Part shown: in pieces, positions 21,868 through 32,939 of the stretch | How the letters are laid out: the number at the start of each line of letters is the position of its first letter | How positions within the stretch are numbered: the first letter of the stretch is position 1 | NCBI RefSeq assembly: GCF_963678635.1 | Contig: NC_087071.1 | Coordinates: 40,129,797 to 40,193,796 of the forward strand | Reading direction: 5' to 3' | DNA length: 64,000 nucleotides | DNA from: Symsagittifera roscoffensis | Taxonomy: Eukaryota; Xenacoelomorpha; Acoela; Convolutidae | Notes under the pieces: model-generated | The model's database searches: none | What the model was told of the DNA's origin: nothing | What the model saw: the letters and a program-made list of their open reading frames with translations, nothing else | Position numbers and translations under genes: made by a program

Positions 21868-22879
21868 ATGGAAAATGATGAAACCACCGTCGAGAACAAT
21901 GATTGCGACTTTGTAGACATTGGTGGTGCCGAACAGTCTTTATCTCACGAAAACAGATCTTGAAAATTTTGTAATTCTGTTTGTCTTCCGTCTGCAGAAG
22001 TTGTTTTTTTTTCACACAAGTCTGTTTCAATTTAATTTAGCTCTCTTTATCTATTTCGAATTGTCATTTTACAACCTTAGTTGTGACGAGACTGACATTT
22101 AGCTTTCAATACTATCCAGTACAGTTGGTTACATGTTACCCAATCCCAAGTTATAATAATGAATAAGATCATTTCAACCAAAAGATTGTCTGTTTATGTC
22201 CGTTTCAGTTCCCTCGCGATCTGGCAAAACTGATTTAATTTTTCAAATGCTTTTCAAAGGTACATTCTATCCATCGTATAACAAGATATTTTATTTTTAC
22301 CCCTACGATCAACCCAAATACCGTTCCTTTGTTTTTCACAACAAATTTGATATTGAATTTATAAAATTGTCCAGCTTTGAAATTGTTAATAACTTACGGG
22401 ATTACATGATTGCGATGAATGATTGCTTTGATGATACCTGTGAAGAAATTTTTAATGAAAAAGATTTTGTTAAATTAGCTCAGCAGGCAGACACAAAAAT
22501 GTTCATGTTATTTATGTCAAGCACAATTTACTTCAGCAAAGTAAACAATCATGTACAATAGACTTGTAAACAACTCATTTAATTTTGTTCAAATCACCTC
22601 AAGACATTCAACATATTGATTATTTAGGCAGAAAATTGAATAATGCACAATTCCTCCGTCATGCTTATCAGTTGGCAACGAAAGAAGATTTCGGTCATCT
22701 GTTGATAGACTTGGATCCCAAAACTTCAGAATGTCTTCGTTATTCGTCAAACATAGTTCCATCATCGCCAACCATTTTCTAATTACCTTCCTCAAAAACA
22801 GTTATCACATCTCTTGAAAATGAAAGAGAAAGAATTATGTATATTAAAGCAAATGCTCAAAAGTCAACAATATAGATCA
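21868..22879 (+). pseudogene. Polinton genome-packaging ATPase (A32/FtsK-like)
   Basis: An ATG at 21,868 begins an acidic N-terminus (MENDETTVENNDCDFVDIGG) that soon breaks. The frame at 22,196-22,561 has a Walker A-like P-loop, VPSRSGKTDLI, with the usual first Gly replaced by Ser. It continues with FYPYDQPKY and a Walker B-like region ending in FDDTCEEIFN. The frame at 22,585-22,782 carries LGRKLNNAQFLRHAYQLATK and LLIDLDPKT, the conserved C-terminal part. The family pumps DNA into capsids in Polintons and related large DNA viruses. At least three frame breaks make this copy inactive. A second C-terminal fragment lies at 10,410-10,835. Confidence 0.8.
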
Positions 22880-23456
22880 ATTTTGAGAGGAGCTGATTCA
22901 AATTTTTTTTAGATTTCTTTGCTATTGTTTTGTAAATGTTTTTCTTGGACATGTTCCAGCTAACAAAAGTTTTACCGAGAGTAAGAAAGTACCATTGGAA
23001 AAAATTGTTGACCCTAAGCTTAGTATCCGAGAAAAACGAAAAGTTTTGGCAAACAACATTTCACTATTTAAATCAATCGGAGAATCGTGTTACACTTACC
23101 TGAAAAACTATAAACTAAGGCATTTATGCTGAAGAATTCATCCTCATTCCTCGATAAACATATGCTCCAGATGAGAAAACTGCACCACAATCTCAAATCC
23201 TTCATAATCCATTAATTAACGACAAATCATCTCATCTCAATTACATAAAACGATTTCAAGAACGAAATATCAGCCGTGACTCTCCACCACCATTCAACCC
23301 AATATCTCCTATTCCTTTAACCCCTAGTATTGTAGTACCAAAACTTCGAAAAATATAGTTATCTGCACTTACTAATTTCAGTGGAAGCAGAAAAAAAATG
23401 TTCAATCATACAATTCTCTGCAGCAGACAAGTTCAAAGAGAATAGAAAAAAAAACG
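22880..23456 (+). other. Decayed inter-gene stretch
   Basis: Between the ATPase and the Lys/Ser-rich gene. A proline-rich open piece near 23,270-23,355 (SPPPFNPISPIPLTPS) and a short one near 23,000-23,060 (VDPKLSIREKRKVLAN) look like remains of an unrecognised protein, but no continuous frame exists. Confidence 0.4.
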
Positions 23457-24017
23457 ATGAAAAAAGTAATGGAAAAAGCGCTGAAGTGTTTCGAAAGGTT
23501 AAGAAAAATTCAAGAGCTTTTGGAAGCTAATAAATTGGAAAGGGCAAATCTAGTGCTAAAGCAGGTGTTCAAAGTTGAATTCTTGACTTTAGACGTTGAC
23601 GGACATGTTTTATTTCAAGGAAAACCAACACTCGTTAAAATTGAATCTGTTTCGTACGATAAACAGCAAAACACAAAAAAACTTGAGGGTGTTTTTTATC
23701 CACAATTTTTGAAAGAACTGAATCTTGATCCTAGTTTAGTGTCCAACACTTATGCCAAACAAGTTCTCCGCTCGCTTAAGAGCGAAGCAGCTAAGCCCTC
23801 AACTTCTTCCTTCTTTGTCTCCGACAACCCGATAGCTGAGGAATCGAAGAGATCAAAACCCTTCTCTTCGAAGACTCGATCTACAACTCTCAAACCCAGA
23901 ACCAAGCAATCCGACAAAAGAAAAACCCAGAAAAAAGAATTTTTCCCCACCAATGACGACGATGATAAAAACTATGAAAGCAGTAAAGAATCGTTTGCGA
24001 CGACGTCAACAAAATAA
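23457..24017 (+). CDS. Hypothetical Polinton protein, Lys/Ser-rich C-terminus
   Basis: A 186-codon uninterrupted frame with an ATG start. The N-terminal third is helical (FERLRKIQELLEANKLERAN). The middle has strand-rich sequence (LTLDVDGHVLFQGKP). The last 80 residues are rich in Lys, Ser, Thr and Arg with a DDDDK stretch, and are probably disordered and nucleic-acid binding. It sits between the packaging ATPase and the integrase. The product is not recognised. It could be a core or scaffold protein. Confidence 0.5.
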   Translation: MKKVMEKALKCFERLRKIQELLEANKLERANLVLKQVFKVEFLTLDVDGHVLFQGKPTLVKIESVSYDKQQNTKKLEGVFYPQFLKELNLDPSLVSNTYAKQVLRSLKSEAAKPSTSSFFVSDNPIAEESKRSKPFSSKTRSTTLKPRTKQSDKRKTQKKEFFPTNDDDDKNYESSKESFATTSTK

Positions 24018-24019
24018 TG

Positions 24020-24842
24020 GAAATCCTACTATCAGTGAAGAAAAAACTCAAGATACACGAAAGGTCCAGCTGCGTTTGGATCTCAATCATCATCAACAAA
24101 GTATGGATTGTTTCGTAAAACATATCCTTGGCTAAAAGTGATTTTTAACGATATCAACGAACTTTGGTCTGTTGACTTGGCTTATGTTAATAAATTGGCT
24201 AAATATAACCGAGGGGTACGATATTTGTTAGTTGCTGTCAATTGTCTCTCTCGCTACTTACGAGTGGAACCCCTGAAGACCAAATATGCTAAAGAAACAA
24301 CCGAAGCTTTCAAAAAATGATCAAAACAAATCAACCAAAAAAATTTTGGTTGACAAAGGCACCGAGTTTAAGGGAGAGTTGGAAAAGTTATGTTCTAAAC
24401 GAGAAAACATCAAATACAATACTCACAGTGAAAAAAAATCAGCGTTTGCCGAAAGAAACATTCGATGGCTGAAAAGTATTATCTACAAGTACTTGGAGTT
24501 TGAATGGACTTACAGTTAAATTGGAAAATTACCAAGTTTCGTTCAAAAGATTAACTCACACGTTAATAGAGTAACAAAAATGGCTCCGAACAAGGTCACA
24601 AGAAAACATGTACCTGCTTTAGTTTCATTATTTGCAAACAGTTTATCGAAGTTGGTACAGAAACCAAAATTTTATGTTGGTGACCCTGTGCGATTAGCGA
24701 AAACTGACTTGCCTTTTAGAAAAAGTGTTACAAGCAGATTTTTACTGACGAAGTTTTTGAAATAGTTGCCATTCCTACAGTAAACCCTCCAACATACAGT
24801 CTCATTGATGGAGAGAAGGAAGAAATTAACAGAAAAATTTAG
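24020..24842 (+). pseudogene. Polinton retroviral-type integrase (DDE)
   Basis: Polintons insert with a retrovirus-like integrase that leaves 6-bp target duplications. The frame at 24,108-24,320 contains ELWSVDLAYVNKLAKYNRGV, holding the first catalytic Asp. The frame at 24,286-24,519 carries ILVDKGTEFKGELEKLC (second Asp) and SEKKSAFAERNIRWLK (Glu of the DDE triad). The C-terminal domain follows at 24,580-24,765 (PKFYVGDPVRLAK), then in another frame FEIVAIPTVNPPTYSLIDGE up to a TAA near 24,842. All three catalytic acids remain although they lie in different frames. The best-preserved marker that this is a Polinton rather than another element. Confidence 0.9.
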
Positions 24843-24959
24843 GAAAAACAACTTAGTTTAATTGGAAGCAAAGCTGATTATAACGAAAAGCGTCGATGAT
24901 GAGTTTACTGTACACTCGATTTCAACAGCATCAATAGATTCTTTGCCAGACGACACTTT

Positions 24960-25753
24960 GACTAGTCTTAGAATTTTTTGTAAGAATTATTAGCTTTAGA
25001 CGGAGATTAGACAGTTGGTCACTCAGAAATAACTTTCCCGACGAAATTAAACAAGGTTACAGATGGGGAATTTACATACATCAGAGCATCCGAAGTAGTA
25101 GCCAGTAAATCCAACGCTGGTAATCGGAATACAATTTCCAGACCTTACTATGGCGAAAAAAAAACTTATCAAATCAGGAGAGTACACTTTTATAGAACAA
25201 TTGGCTATGAGATAAAAACAAAACTCACAGATAAAATTCATTTTGATGCAAGTCCTGAAGAAATCACGAATAGCATGAGCATTTGGATGAACGCAAATGA
25301 AGGAATCTCATTCCCAAGTCCCCAAATACCCAGTCTGTTAGGCTACAATTCAAACCTTGATGAGAACGGTGAATATCACATTGATTACAAAATGAGACCC
25401 TCCTTCGATACATCTTATGAGGGAAACGAACTGTACGAATCTCATTTCCCATATGACTTAGTGGGACAAGTCTAAGTTTTGTCTTTATTGACATTATTCA
25501 AAACCAATCTGTTGGAGATGCAAAGGCCCCATTGTTACGCGTCATTGATTCAAATAGACGCATCAAAAATAGTAGTGCCTGCAGCATTGAACCTAATCAT
25601 CGAAAAAACTTCACTAATTTAGACTACAAAAACTAATTCACTTCATCTAAAAAATCAATATCGGTACAGTTGCGCACAGAAACTGGAAGACTAGTGCCCT
25701 TTGCAGGAACTGGTAAAGTTGTGTTGACTCTAAAATTCAAGCGCTTTGATTGA
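24960..25753 (+). pseudogene. Polinton minor capsid (penton-type) protein
   Basis: Segments in order are TYIRASEVVASKSNAG near 25,070-25,120, KLTDKIHFDASPEEITN near 25,215-25,275, and HFPYDLVGQV ending at 25,474. After a frameshift comes FIDIIQNQSVGDAKAPLLRV at about 25,485-25,545. The last segment is FAGTGKVVLTLKFKRFD at the end. The VGD-APLLR block and the terminal strand are features I associate with the single-jelly-roll minor capsid protein of metazoan Polintons. Frames change at about 25,476 and 25,630. It precedes the basic protein and the major capsid gene, as expected for a morphogenesis module. Confidence 0.65.
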
Positions 25754-26178
25754 AAACCAATGGAACAATATTATTCAAAGCAAGCTTCTTTTCCTATTTC
25801 ACTGGACACTACCGACAACGCGGCAGTGGATTTGGCGCTTTGGCTGCTGGTATTGGTCGTGTTGCTAAACCGTTTGCACGACGGATTATTCTACCGGCTG
25901 CGAAAAAACTGGGCAGAGAATTTTTGATGAGTGCAGCTCCAGAACTGATTGAAGTCGCTATGAAACAGAAGTATCCTAAACAAGCATTAAAAAAACTGTC
26001 ACAAAAACTGCAAGAAAACAACTCGGTGGTGGTAGACGTCGTCGAAAGACACCAATGAGTGGATTACGAAGAAGAATGTCAGTAGGGGCTCGAAAAAGAA
26101 AAAACAACCATTCGACGAAAAACCAGACCAGTGAAAAGTCGAGCAGATTTTTTCTCAAACATGAAAAATGATCGCTAA
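25754..26178 (+). pseudogene. Basic Gly-rich capsid-associated protein
   Basis: The main frame holds GHYRQRGSGFGALAAGIGRV, then KPFARRIILPAAKKLGREFL and APELIEVAMKQKYPKQALKK. After a frameshift near 26,010 a strongly basic tail follows (QLGGGRRRRKTPMSGLRRRM), ending in FFSNMKNDR-type sequence with TAA at 26,176-26,178. The family recurs in invertebrate Polintons beside the capsid genes and may coat or condense DNA, or attach to membranes through its Gly/Ala-rich part. Its stop overlaps the ATG (26,168) of the major capsid gene. Confidence 0.6.
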
Positions 26179-27450
26179 TTTGACCCATAGCTCTCTGGAT
26201 TTGTTTGAAAAACAACCCAATTTGGTTTTTTTTTTGAAAACGCTTTCGATCAAAAAGTTGGTTCTGTCGATTCACCTAAGGACCAATGCTTGAATTTGAA
26301 GTCACCGGTGACCGCAATATTTTTGTTGACCTGCAAAAAAAACTTTTGGAAGTGCGTTGCAATACGACAACACTAATCCTACTGTGTCTGATTCACCGTT
26401 CCTCGTAAGCAACTCCCTGTATTCCCTTTTCTCTGACTGTACCCTCTGTGCTAATGGACGCAAAATCTCAAATGCCAATAGTAATTTTGCTCATAAAAGC
26501 TTTATTGGAACAGAATTTTCTAACAGCAAAGGAGCCAACAACTCATGGCTTAAGTGTCAGGGATATCGTTTTGAAAACAATCCTGCTGCAATAGATGCAG
26601 CTGGTTTCACATCTCAACTATAACTGGTCCGTGAATCGAGGAAAGTTTGGTTCTATGGACCCGCTGGAGTTGATTTTTTCACATGTGACTAGCATTTGTT
26701 GAGCGGTGTTACCCTCTGACTTTCCTACAGACGGTCTCAAGAAGACTTTCTCATTATATCTGAAGATGCTGCCAAGCATTGCAAGCTGCAAATACTCGAA
26801 GCGAACCTATATGTTAGAATAATGACTGTGACCGACCATGTGCTCTCTGCCATTGAATCAACTTTGCTCAAAACTCCTGCGAACTACCCATATCAAGAAG
26901 AAATTACAAAAACATTTCTTGCAAAGCTGGTCAGCGCAGCTGGCAACAGGAAGACATTTTTGCTCGTGAACCGGTGAGACAAATTATAATAGCATTGAAC
27001 ACAAATAATGCATTTCTAGGAACAAACCGAACGAATCCTTTTCATTATCAAAAGTTTGGATTGGAGCAAGTTACCTTGAGACAGAACGGTTTACCAAGAG
27101 CAAGTACACCAATTAGTACACAAGATCATAAACGTCTCTTCTTCAACACACTCTCAGGGTTTGTTGCACTGTGGGCTGGGAATCACTCTGGATAACTACC
27201 AACAGCATTTTGTTATGTGTTTCGATCTGACTAGCACATAGCAGGCAGCTCATGACTTCTTGCATCCAGAATTACTAACTGCTCAGTTTCACTCGATCTT
27301 CAATTCTCAAACGCTTTGACAGCAAACCTGGAAATTTTTGTTTGGGGTATACGCTCATCGAATGTATTTATTACATCTGACCGTAAAGTTACAAAGAACG
27401 TCCTTCCAATTTCGACCGTCTGAAAAGGGATGAAATCCAATTGCAGGATC
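26168..27450 (+). pseudogene. Polinton major capsid protein (double jelly-roll)
   Basis: The start at ATG 26,168 is followed by ANLTHSSLDLFEKQP, typical of the N-terminal end of this family. Conserved pieces follow in order: CTLCANGRKISNANSNFAHK near 26,440-26,500, WLKCQGYRFENNPA near 26,545-26,585, and LQILEANLYVRIMTVTDHVL near 26,785-26,845. Later pieces are NNAFLGTNRTNPFHYQKFGL at about 27,003-27,062, NYQQHFVMCFDLTST near 27,195-27,240, and SDRKVTKNVL near 27,376-27,405. At least six stops or frame changes interrupt it. The protein forms the icosahedral shell, so this Polinton derives from a virion-forming lineage. Confidence 0.85.
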
Positions 27451-27479
27451 TCTTTCATAACTGTAAACATTTGAAATTT

Positions 27480-27867
27480 AAGTTTCTTGGAGTATTTGCA
27501 GCGAACAATTTTCCACCTCACATCCCAATTAATATCTTTATGATTGTGAACACTTTCAGATTCTCCGGGGACACATTGGATTGTGATTTGCAACAGAAGA
27601 AATGTTATATAGTTCGCTGAACCTCTCGGTCTTCCTCTTTGGCAGTAGACCCATCTATTTAAACTATTGAACAAGAAATTTCATCAATTCACTAAAATAA
27701 TGACAAAGTATCCCATGCAAGACTCAAACTCTACCATGTGCGGTTCTTTTTGTATTTATATTGCACATTTGATTTTTGATAAAAACTTTATTGGTGATGC
27801 TTCTGAAATTGCTTACATAAATGATCATGTTTTGAAACGTTTTCTCACTCAAATGCTTTCTCATTAA
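27480..27867 (+). pseudogene. Adenovirus-type cysteine maturation protease
   Basis: The end of the gene is clear: DSNSTMCGSFCIYIAHLIF at 27,722-27,778, with the nucleophilic Cys in the MCG motif. About 90 further bases run to the TAA at 27,865-27,867. Upstream, FLGVFAANNFPPHIPIN and FMIVNT at about 27,484-27,550 fit the N-terminal part of the family. The catalytic His region is scrambled by frameshifts. In Polintons this protease (ULP1/adenain fold) processes capsid proteins, and here it follows the major capsid gene. Confidence 0.8.
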
Positions 27868-27956
27868 CTAACTTTTTTATATGGCTGTTTTGTACATTTT
27901 TCAATTTCATTTCAAACAATACATATTTTTAGTAATTGAAATTTTTTACTCACTTG

Positions 27957-28322
27957 TTAAATTAATAGCAATAATCCGAGAAGTTGGATTACTATAAAAA
28001 AATACAAAATCGTTAATAACTCTATTAGTCGACACCGTAGTAATAACTTAAACGCTTTAATTCCTAAAGAGCTTAAGAAGATTCTTTTATACTATAAACA
28101 TAATATTTATGCAATCGTTTACTGTAAGCGTATAGGCACGGAAGAAACTTATAGTAAGTTGAAAGAGTCCAGTATACTGGTTATTAATGTAGTAACAGAC
28201 TTGATATCTAGAAGGAAGCAGAACCTCACTGAGTTAGGGCAAAATTACTTAGAACTACACCAGGATCCCTCTCTAGAACTGAAAAAGTTAACGATCCTTA
28301 GGCGTTATAGCAACAATTTGTA
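27957..28322 (+). pseudogene. Open frame of about 121 codons, possible BEL leader or gag N-terminus
   Basis: A plus-strand frame without a near-upstream ATG stays open from about 27,957 to the TAG at 28,320. It includes ALIPKELKKILLYYKHNIYA and KQNLTELGQNYLELHQDP. Composition is protein-like. It lies between the Polinton protease and the recognisable BEL gag region and could be the 5' end of gag or a Polinton remnant. Not recognised. Confidence 0.35.
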
Positions 28323-28529
28323 GTGTAATATTTCAAAGAAAAAAACTCCTAAGCCAGAAAATGCAAGCGGCAAGCTAATCGAATCAGATAAAAAATGCTG
28401 AGCAGCAATTAGGAATTAAGTAAAAAGCTTCTCTTATGTGTTATATTGTTTAATGAGTCATAATATAATTTATTGATACTAAAGTTAACGTCTTAATTTA
28501 TTGATTCCTTTTTTTCTCTCAAATAGAGC

Positions 28530-31050
28530 AAATGAGCAGTTCAGTAAAAGTGAGCAAGTTTATAATGATTCAAAATAACAGAACAAAATTTACAGTCGCA
28601 TAACTGAGGATTTAGAGGGACCAAATAGGAAAACAAAAATAAACGCAATAATTGAACCTTGCAAGAGTATTCTCGAAAAGCATTAGCTAAGAATAATGAA
28701 CTTGTGATATTAGCTAATAAAACGGACCAACATAGCAAATTATTAACGGAGTTGGCTGCATGATTGGATAGGATAATTAAAGTTAAAGATGAAGTAACTG
28801 GTAAAGCTCGCGCTCATATGGAGTCTAATCGGATCGGTCTTCAGAAACTAGTCGTTCAAATCTTCATCGAAATCGACAAAATCCGGGTCGATTAAGCAAA
28901 AATCAATGAAATCATTGACCCCCAGTGAGCGCCGCAAAGAACTGCTCCTAACGAAGATGAAGCGCGAAGAATCGGAAAAACAATATTTAGCAACCTTAGG
29001 ACTGAAACAACAGGAAGCCATCAACGAAGAGCAACAGCATCAAATTAACATGGAACAAAAACAACAGGAAATTAAACTTGAAATTGTTCGTAAAGAGCAA
29101 GAATATCGTTTACGAATGGAAAAAAGTCGACTAAAAATGGAACGATTAAGCGAGTAAAAATCGTAATAAAGTAGCTGAAGCAAAAATGGTTTAAAATTGA
29201 ATATCTCGAAGAGGCTGAAATTGATCAGCATCTTGAGCTGGCGTCTTCGGTTGATTGTCGTTCTGAGAGGTAAACGATTGGGTTGATCACGCACTAGAAG
29301 CTCAAAAAGCACCCGAGGTAGTCCTCAGAAGTTTGCAACCTGTATAAAAAACAGAAAGTGGTTTGCATCAACAAAGAAATGTGTCCACAGCGGGAGCTTC
29401 ACCTCGGCAGGCGTCGCCGAATCAGGCTTTGGGTTGTGATCAACAAGGTTGTCCCTATCAACCAACCTACTTCTTCAGCAATGACAATGGAATCAAGCAC
29501 GGTGTATACACTAATCCTGAGCACGAAACGCAGTCATTACCTATTTCAAATAAAGCTGCACTTTATAAAAACAATGCGTTGTCATTTTTTTATCCAGCTG
29601 TAACAGCAGCTACCAAAACTCCTCTACCCCATCCTTTGTCTTCCATACAACATATATCAGTCAACAACTTTAATAACGATTCTCGAGCTGTTGGTATTTG
29701 CCCGCAATCTCCAGTCAATACTCTGGATACACCCCTAATGCCATTTTGTCACAGACACCTGCAAATTTAATCTGCAGAAATCAAAACTTGCTATCACATC
29801 GCGTGTATAGCAACCCTGCGTCAGTGAATAATCCGTTTAGCGGACAGTCTCCCGTTATTAGTCACCCGAATGTGCCACTAATGCTCCAGTGGACACCCGC
29901 AGTCGCCCAATGTATCAGTGGGGTAACAAGTGATGGTAACAAGAACCCATCAGCTGGTGTTTTTCATCCGTAACGCCATAATCTAAGCAACAATTCTCGC
30001 ATGTATCAAAAAGTGGTACCGTTTACTACGGGCTCCCCAATCACGACGCATCAGCTGAAAACACTTACGTATATCACCGACAGCCTTTTGCATCTTATAC
30101 TAGCAAGACATTGCCGTCGGTGCAACTAGCTCCTCAACCGCAAGCCGTGTCACTAAATGAATTAGTCCAAGCTTTGTCAGTCCCAAAGAAAAATCCCCTT
30201 CCTGATTCGAAGCTGGCTCAGTACGACGGCAACCCGCTCCAATGGCACGAACGGTTTGTCAGTTTTGCATTACTGTAGACGCAGCGTCCGTAAGCGATGA
30301 TGTGAAATTATTTTTTATAAAAAACCATAGTCACTGGAAAAGCTCCGTCAGCCATAGCAGAGTTCGCATACAGTAGAAGAATGTATAAGGATGCTCTGAA
30401 AACTCTAGACAGAAATTTTGGCCAGCCATCAAACGTAGTTACGGCCCACCTCGACAAGTTGTCCCGTTTCCCGCATTTTTGAATGCACAATTCTGAGAAC
30501 ATCATCAGCTTCTCGATGACCATTTCAAGTCTAGTGGCTGTCTTTAGGTATCTTGACTTTGAAGAAGATTTGAAAAGTATCTCTTTTTTTATTCAAGCTC
30601 TTTCAAAAATTCTTCCAAACATGAGATGATCTTGGTGGATTTTCGTCGTGAAACGTATTTGGTCACGCCCGAACCTAATTGACTTTAACAATTGGCTAAA
30701 AGATAAAGCAGAAGCTCTTGAGCAAATGAAAAAATATGCCTGGAAAGGCCAAAGTCGAAGATCCATCCAAAACTAAAGCTGTAGCGATAGTTTTTCCTTC
30801 GACAACTACACTTGAGAAAAAATTTGAATATCTTTCTTGTATCCTCTGCAAGATGAAACATGCCTTGTGGAAGTGTTCTGTGTTTAAGGAGAAAACCCCA
30901 ACTCAACGTGCGAAATTCTCACGACGTACGGAAAACAAATTGTGCTTCTCCTGCTTACAAGGGAACCAAGCATTCCGGCAGTGTCCCAGAGCAAAGAAAT
31001 GCACCAAACCAGGTTGTACTAGTACCTTAGTGTACTTCTCTATTGTGCTG
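28530..31050 (+). pseudogene. gag: BEL/Pao gag
   Basis: The N-terminal coiled region is at 28,530-28,850. A charged coiled coil at 28,906-29,157 (ERRKELLLTKMKREESEKQ then EIVRKEQEYRLRMEK) is followed by a Pro/Gln/Ser-rich linker at 29,363-29,973. The conserved gag core at about 30,180-30,720 includes KLAQYDGNPLQWHERF, TAHLDKLSRFP, NSENIISFSMTISSLV and FNNWLKDKAEALEQMKK. Zinc-knuckle repeats lie at 30,836-31,015 (CILCKMKHALWKC, then CFSCLQGNQAFRQCPRAKKC). This core is typical of Pao-type gag. At least six frame changes are needed. The frame stops at the nested insertion 40 bp after the last knuckle. Confidence 0.85.
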
Positions 31051-31056
31051 AACGTG
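31051..31056. other. Left target-site duplication AACGTG
   Basis: The six bases immediately before the TIR are AACGTG, identical to 40,485-40,490 immediately after the other TIR. Six-base duplications are the Polinton/Maverick rule. Confidence 0.9.
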
Positions 31057-31350
31057 AGTAGTAGATGTTGGAGCTAAAGTGGGGGGGGGGGGGGGGTTGA
31101 GGAGGGTGATTCCCAAGTATTAGGATAGGGAATAGATCATCCGGTCATCCAGTTGTGTATTAAGATTGGTTATAGAGTCTACAATGTATTAAGATAGAGA
31201 ATATCAATGGTAAGGTTTTATGGTTTGTGTGATGGTAAGATAAGAGTATGGAAAAAGACTTTTTTTGATTTTGTGTGGAAATGTCTAATTTTTTCGCAAA
31301 AATCACGGCGCGCGTTATCTAGTTGGGAAAAATTAATTGTTAAATACGTG
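31057..31350. repeat. Left terminal inverted repeat
   Basis: This is the inverse complement of 40,208-40,484 with scattered substitutions and small indels. Landmarks from the outside are AGTAGTAGATGTT, G16 (31,081-31,096), GGGAATAGATCATCCGGTC, AAGGTTTTATGGTTTGTGTG, GGAAATGTCTA and TTAAATACGTG. It runs into the assembly gap, so its inner end is unknown. Confidence 0.9.
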
Positions 31351-31550
31351 NNNNNNNNNNNNNNNNNNNNNNNNNNNNNNNNNNNNNNNNNNNNNNNNNN
31401 NNNNNNNNNNNNNNNNNNNNNNNNNNNNNNNNNNNNNNNNNNNNNNNNNNNNNNNNNNNNNNNNNNNNNNNNNNNNNNNNNNNNNNNNNNNNNNNNNNNN
31501 NNNNNNNNNNNNNNNNNNNNNNNNNNNNNNNNNNNNNNNNNNNNNNNNNN
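31351..31550. other. Assembly gap, 200 N
   Basis: Exactly 200 N bases, which suggests a fixed-size placeholder rather than a measured length. The sequence on its right side begins inside the segment that is duplicated at 33,859. Confidence 0.95.
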
Positions 31551-31969
31551 GAACTTTGCTGGAGGGTTTTCAAAAAATTGGGAACTGGAAAGGGAATAAA
31601 AGGGTCTTTAAAAATTATCTAGTCAAGTGTAGCTAAGCAGTAAGTTTATCGCTTTGATACGCAATTCTCGGTTCTAAATAAAATCTTTGATTGAGTATGC
31701 TGTCCTAAATGGACATTTACTTAGTCAGAGATTTCTACTTTGGACAATGTAAACGTCCAATGTAAAAAAGTAAGAATCTGCAGCTATTTCATCAATAAGA
31801 AAATCACGTGGAATATTTTCCTTTTTCTTGAGTAATTCAAATTTTTTTATTGAGCTTTTCCGAATAATGATTACATTTCATCCAGAGTTATGTCTAGAAA
31901 GTGATATCTGATCGATTGAATGTTTTTCCGGAAAATTCTAGAAGTTTCGAAGGAAGTTTTCGTGGGCGA

Positions 31970-32162
31970 CGACGTCATTACCATTGAAGGAAATTTGCGT
32001 AGGCAGTGACGTCACTTCTAAATTAGGAATGACGTCGTTGCCAAAAAAAGAATTCTGTGTAGATTTTGATGTCGAATGTATACAACGAAATACGTCAAGC
32101 CCATAAAAGAATAAATTTGATGGAAAATTGCGTAGGCAATGACGTGATTGTTAGTATAAATA
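31970..32162 (+). promoter_or_regulatory. PolB promoter, copy A: four CRE/ATF-like sites and TATA box
   Basis: CGACGTCA lies at 31,970-31,977, TGACGTCA at 32,007-32,014, TGACGTCG at 32,030-32,037, and TGACGTGA at 32,140-32,147. TATAAATA is at 32,155-32,162, about 170 bp before the PolB ATG at 32,334. The site order recurs at 34,335-34,527 and in the minus-strand copy near 7,020-7,060. Binding by CREB/ATF-type bZIP proteins is inferred from the consensus. Confidence 0.6.
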
Positions 32163-32264
32163 TGCTTATTTCATCAGGTTAAATCATTAATTTCGTTTGC
32201 AAATCAGAAAAAAATTAATTGAATTTTACTTCAGAATTTACAATTCGTTACTTCGCAAAAAAAA

Positions 32265-32330
32265 GTAAGTATTTTTATTCAGTTGGTACTTTTATTTTTG
32301 AAGCATTTCAAAAATCGCAAACTTTTTCAG
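32265..32330 (+). other. Predicted 66-bp intron in the PolB 5' leader
   Basis: A donor GTAAGT at 32,265 and an acceptor TTTTTCAG ending at 32,330 flank an AT-rich 66-bp segment. The acceptor lies three bases before the ATG at 32,334. In duplicate copy B the donor reads GAAAGT at 34,630, a mutation of the invariant GT. The acceptor is preserved in all copies, including a TTTTTAG in the minus-strand copy. Confidence 0.55.
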
Positions 32331-32333
32331 ATA

Positions 32334-32937
32334 ATGCCTACTCTTAACCGAAATGACAAAGTCAAGTGTGGAAACTATGGAATTATGTATGTTAGGGAAC
32401 ATGCAGCTCGACATCAAAAAAGATGTGTTAAAGGATTTGTTTCTTGTCCTGATTGTAAGTATTTTACTTACAATCAACAAGAAATGAACTATCATATGGC
32501 CAAGTAGCACGCACCTTCAATTTCAAAGCAGTCAACAATTTGTCCTTCAAGTTGATCACAAATGTGACAGTTTTTGCTGCTTTACACAAAAACATTCCAA
32601 TGGGATGTCCGGACACTGTCTTACCGGAACCCTTTCTACGACATAAGCAAATGAACTGTCTTTTATCTAACAAAGACAGGGAACCTTACAGAGATTATTT
32701 GTGTCTTTTCCGCACATTTGCATTGTACATGAACGGTCACAATGATCTCGACTCTCACACTTCTAGATTTTAACAGAATTCATAAAAAAGTCTGGTTATG
32801 ATCCTAAAAGTGTTTGTGGAGTCTCAGTAGAAAATTTATCTGTTGTCGAGGAAATTGTGCGAAGAAACATCTTTATACAATTTCGATAACGAAGAAGGAG
32901 AATGTGCAGGAGATCTAGCAGTGGATGTTTTCGATTT
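32334..32937 (+). pseudogene. PolB N-terminal fragment in duplication copy A
   Basis: The ATG at 32,334 begins a zinc-finger module with CGNYGIMYVREHAARHQKRC and CPDCKYFTYNQQEMNYHMAK, ended by a TAG at 32,505-32,507. After the 505-bp deletion, the next PolB segment (MGCPDTVLPEPFLRHKQMNC, then DYLCLFRTFALYMNGHNDLD) appears in a new frame. It stops where the microsatellite begins. The same sequence is present in fuller form at 34,699-35,816. Confidence 0.8.
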
Positions 32938-32939
32938 TG

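Noticed and set aside
27300-27674. A 124-codon minus-strand frame.
   Set aside because: The plus strand of the same DNA carries the end of the major capsid gene and the start of the protease, so the minus frame is a shadow.
27900-28500. A 5' LTR for the full BEL element.
   Set aside because: No similarity to the candidate LTRs at 44,370 and 50,940 was found by eye.
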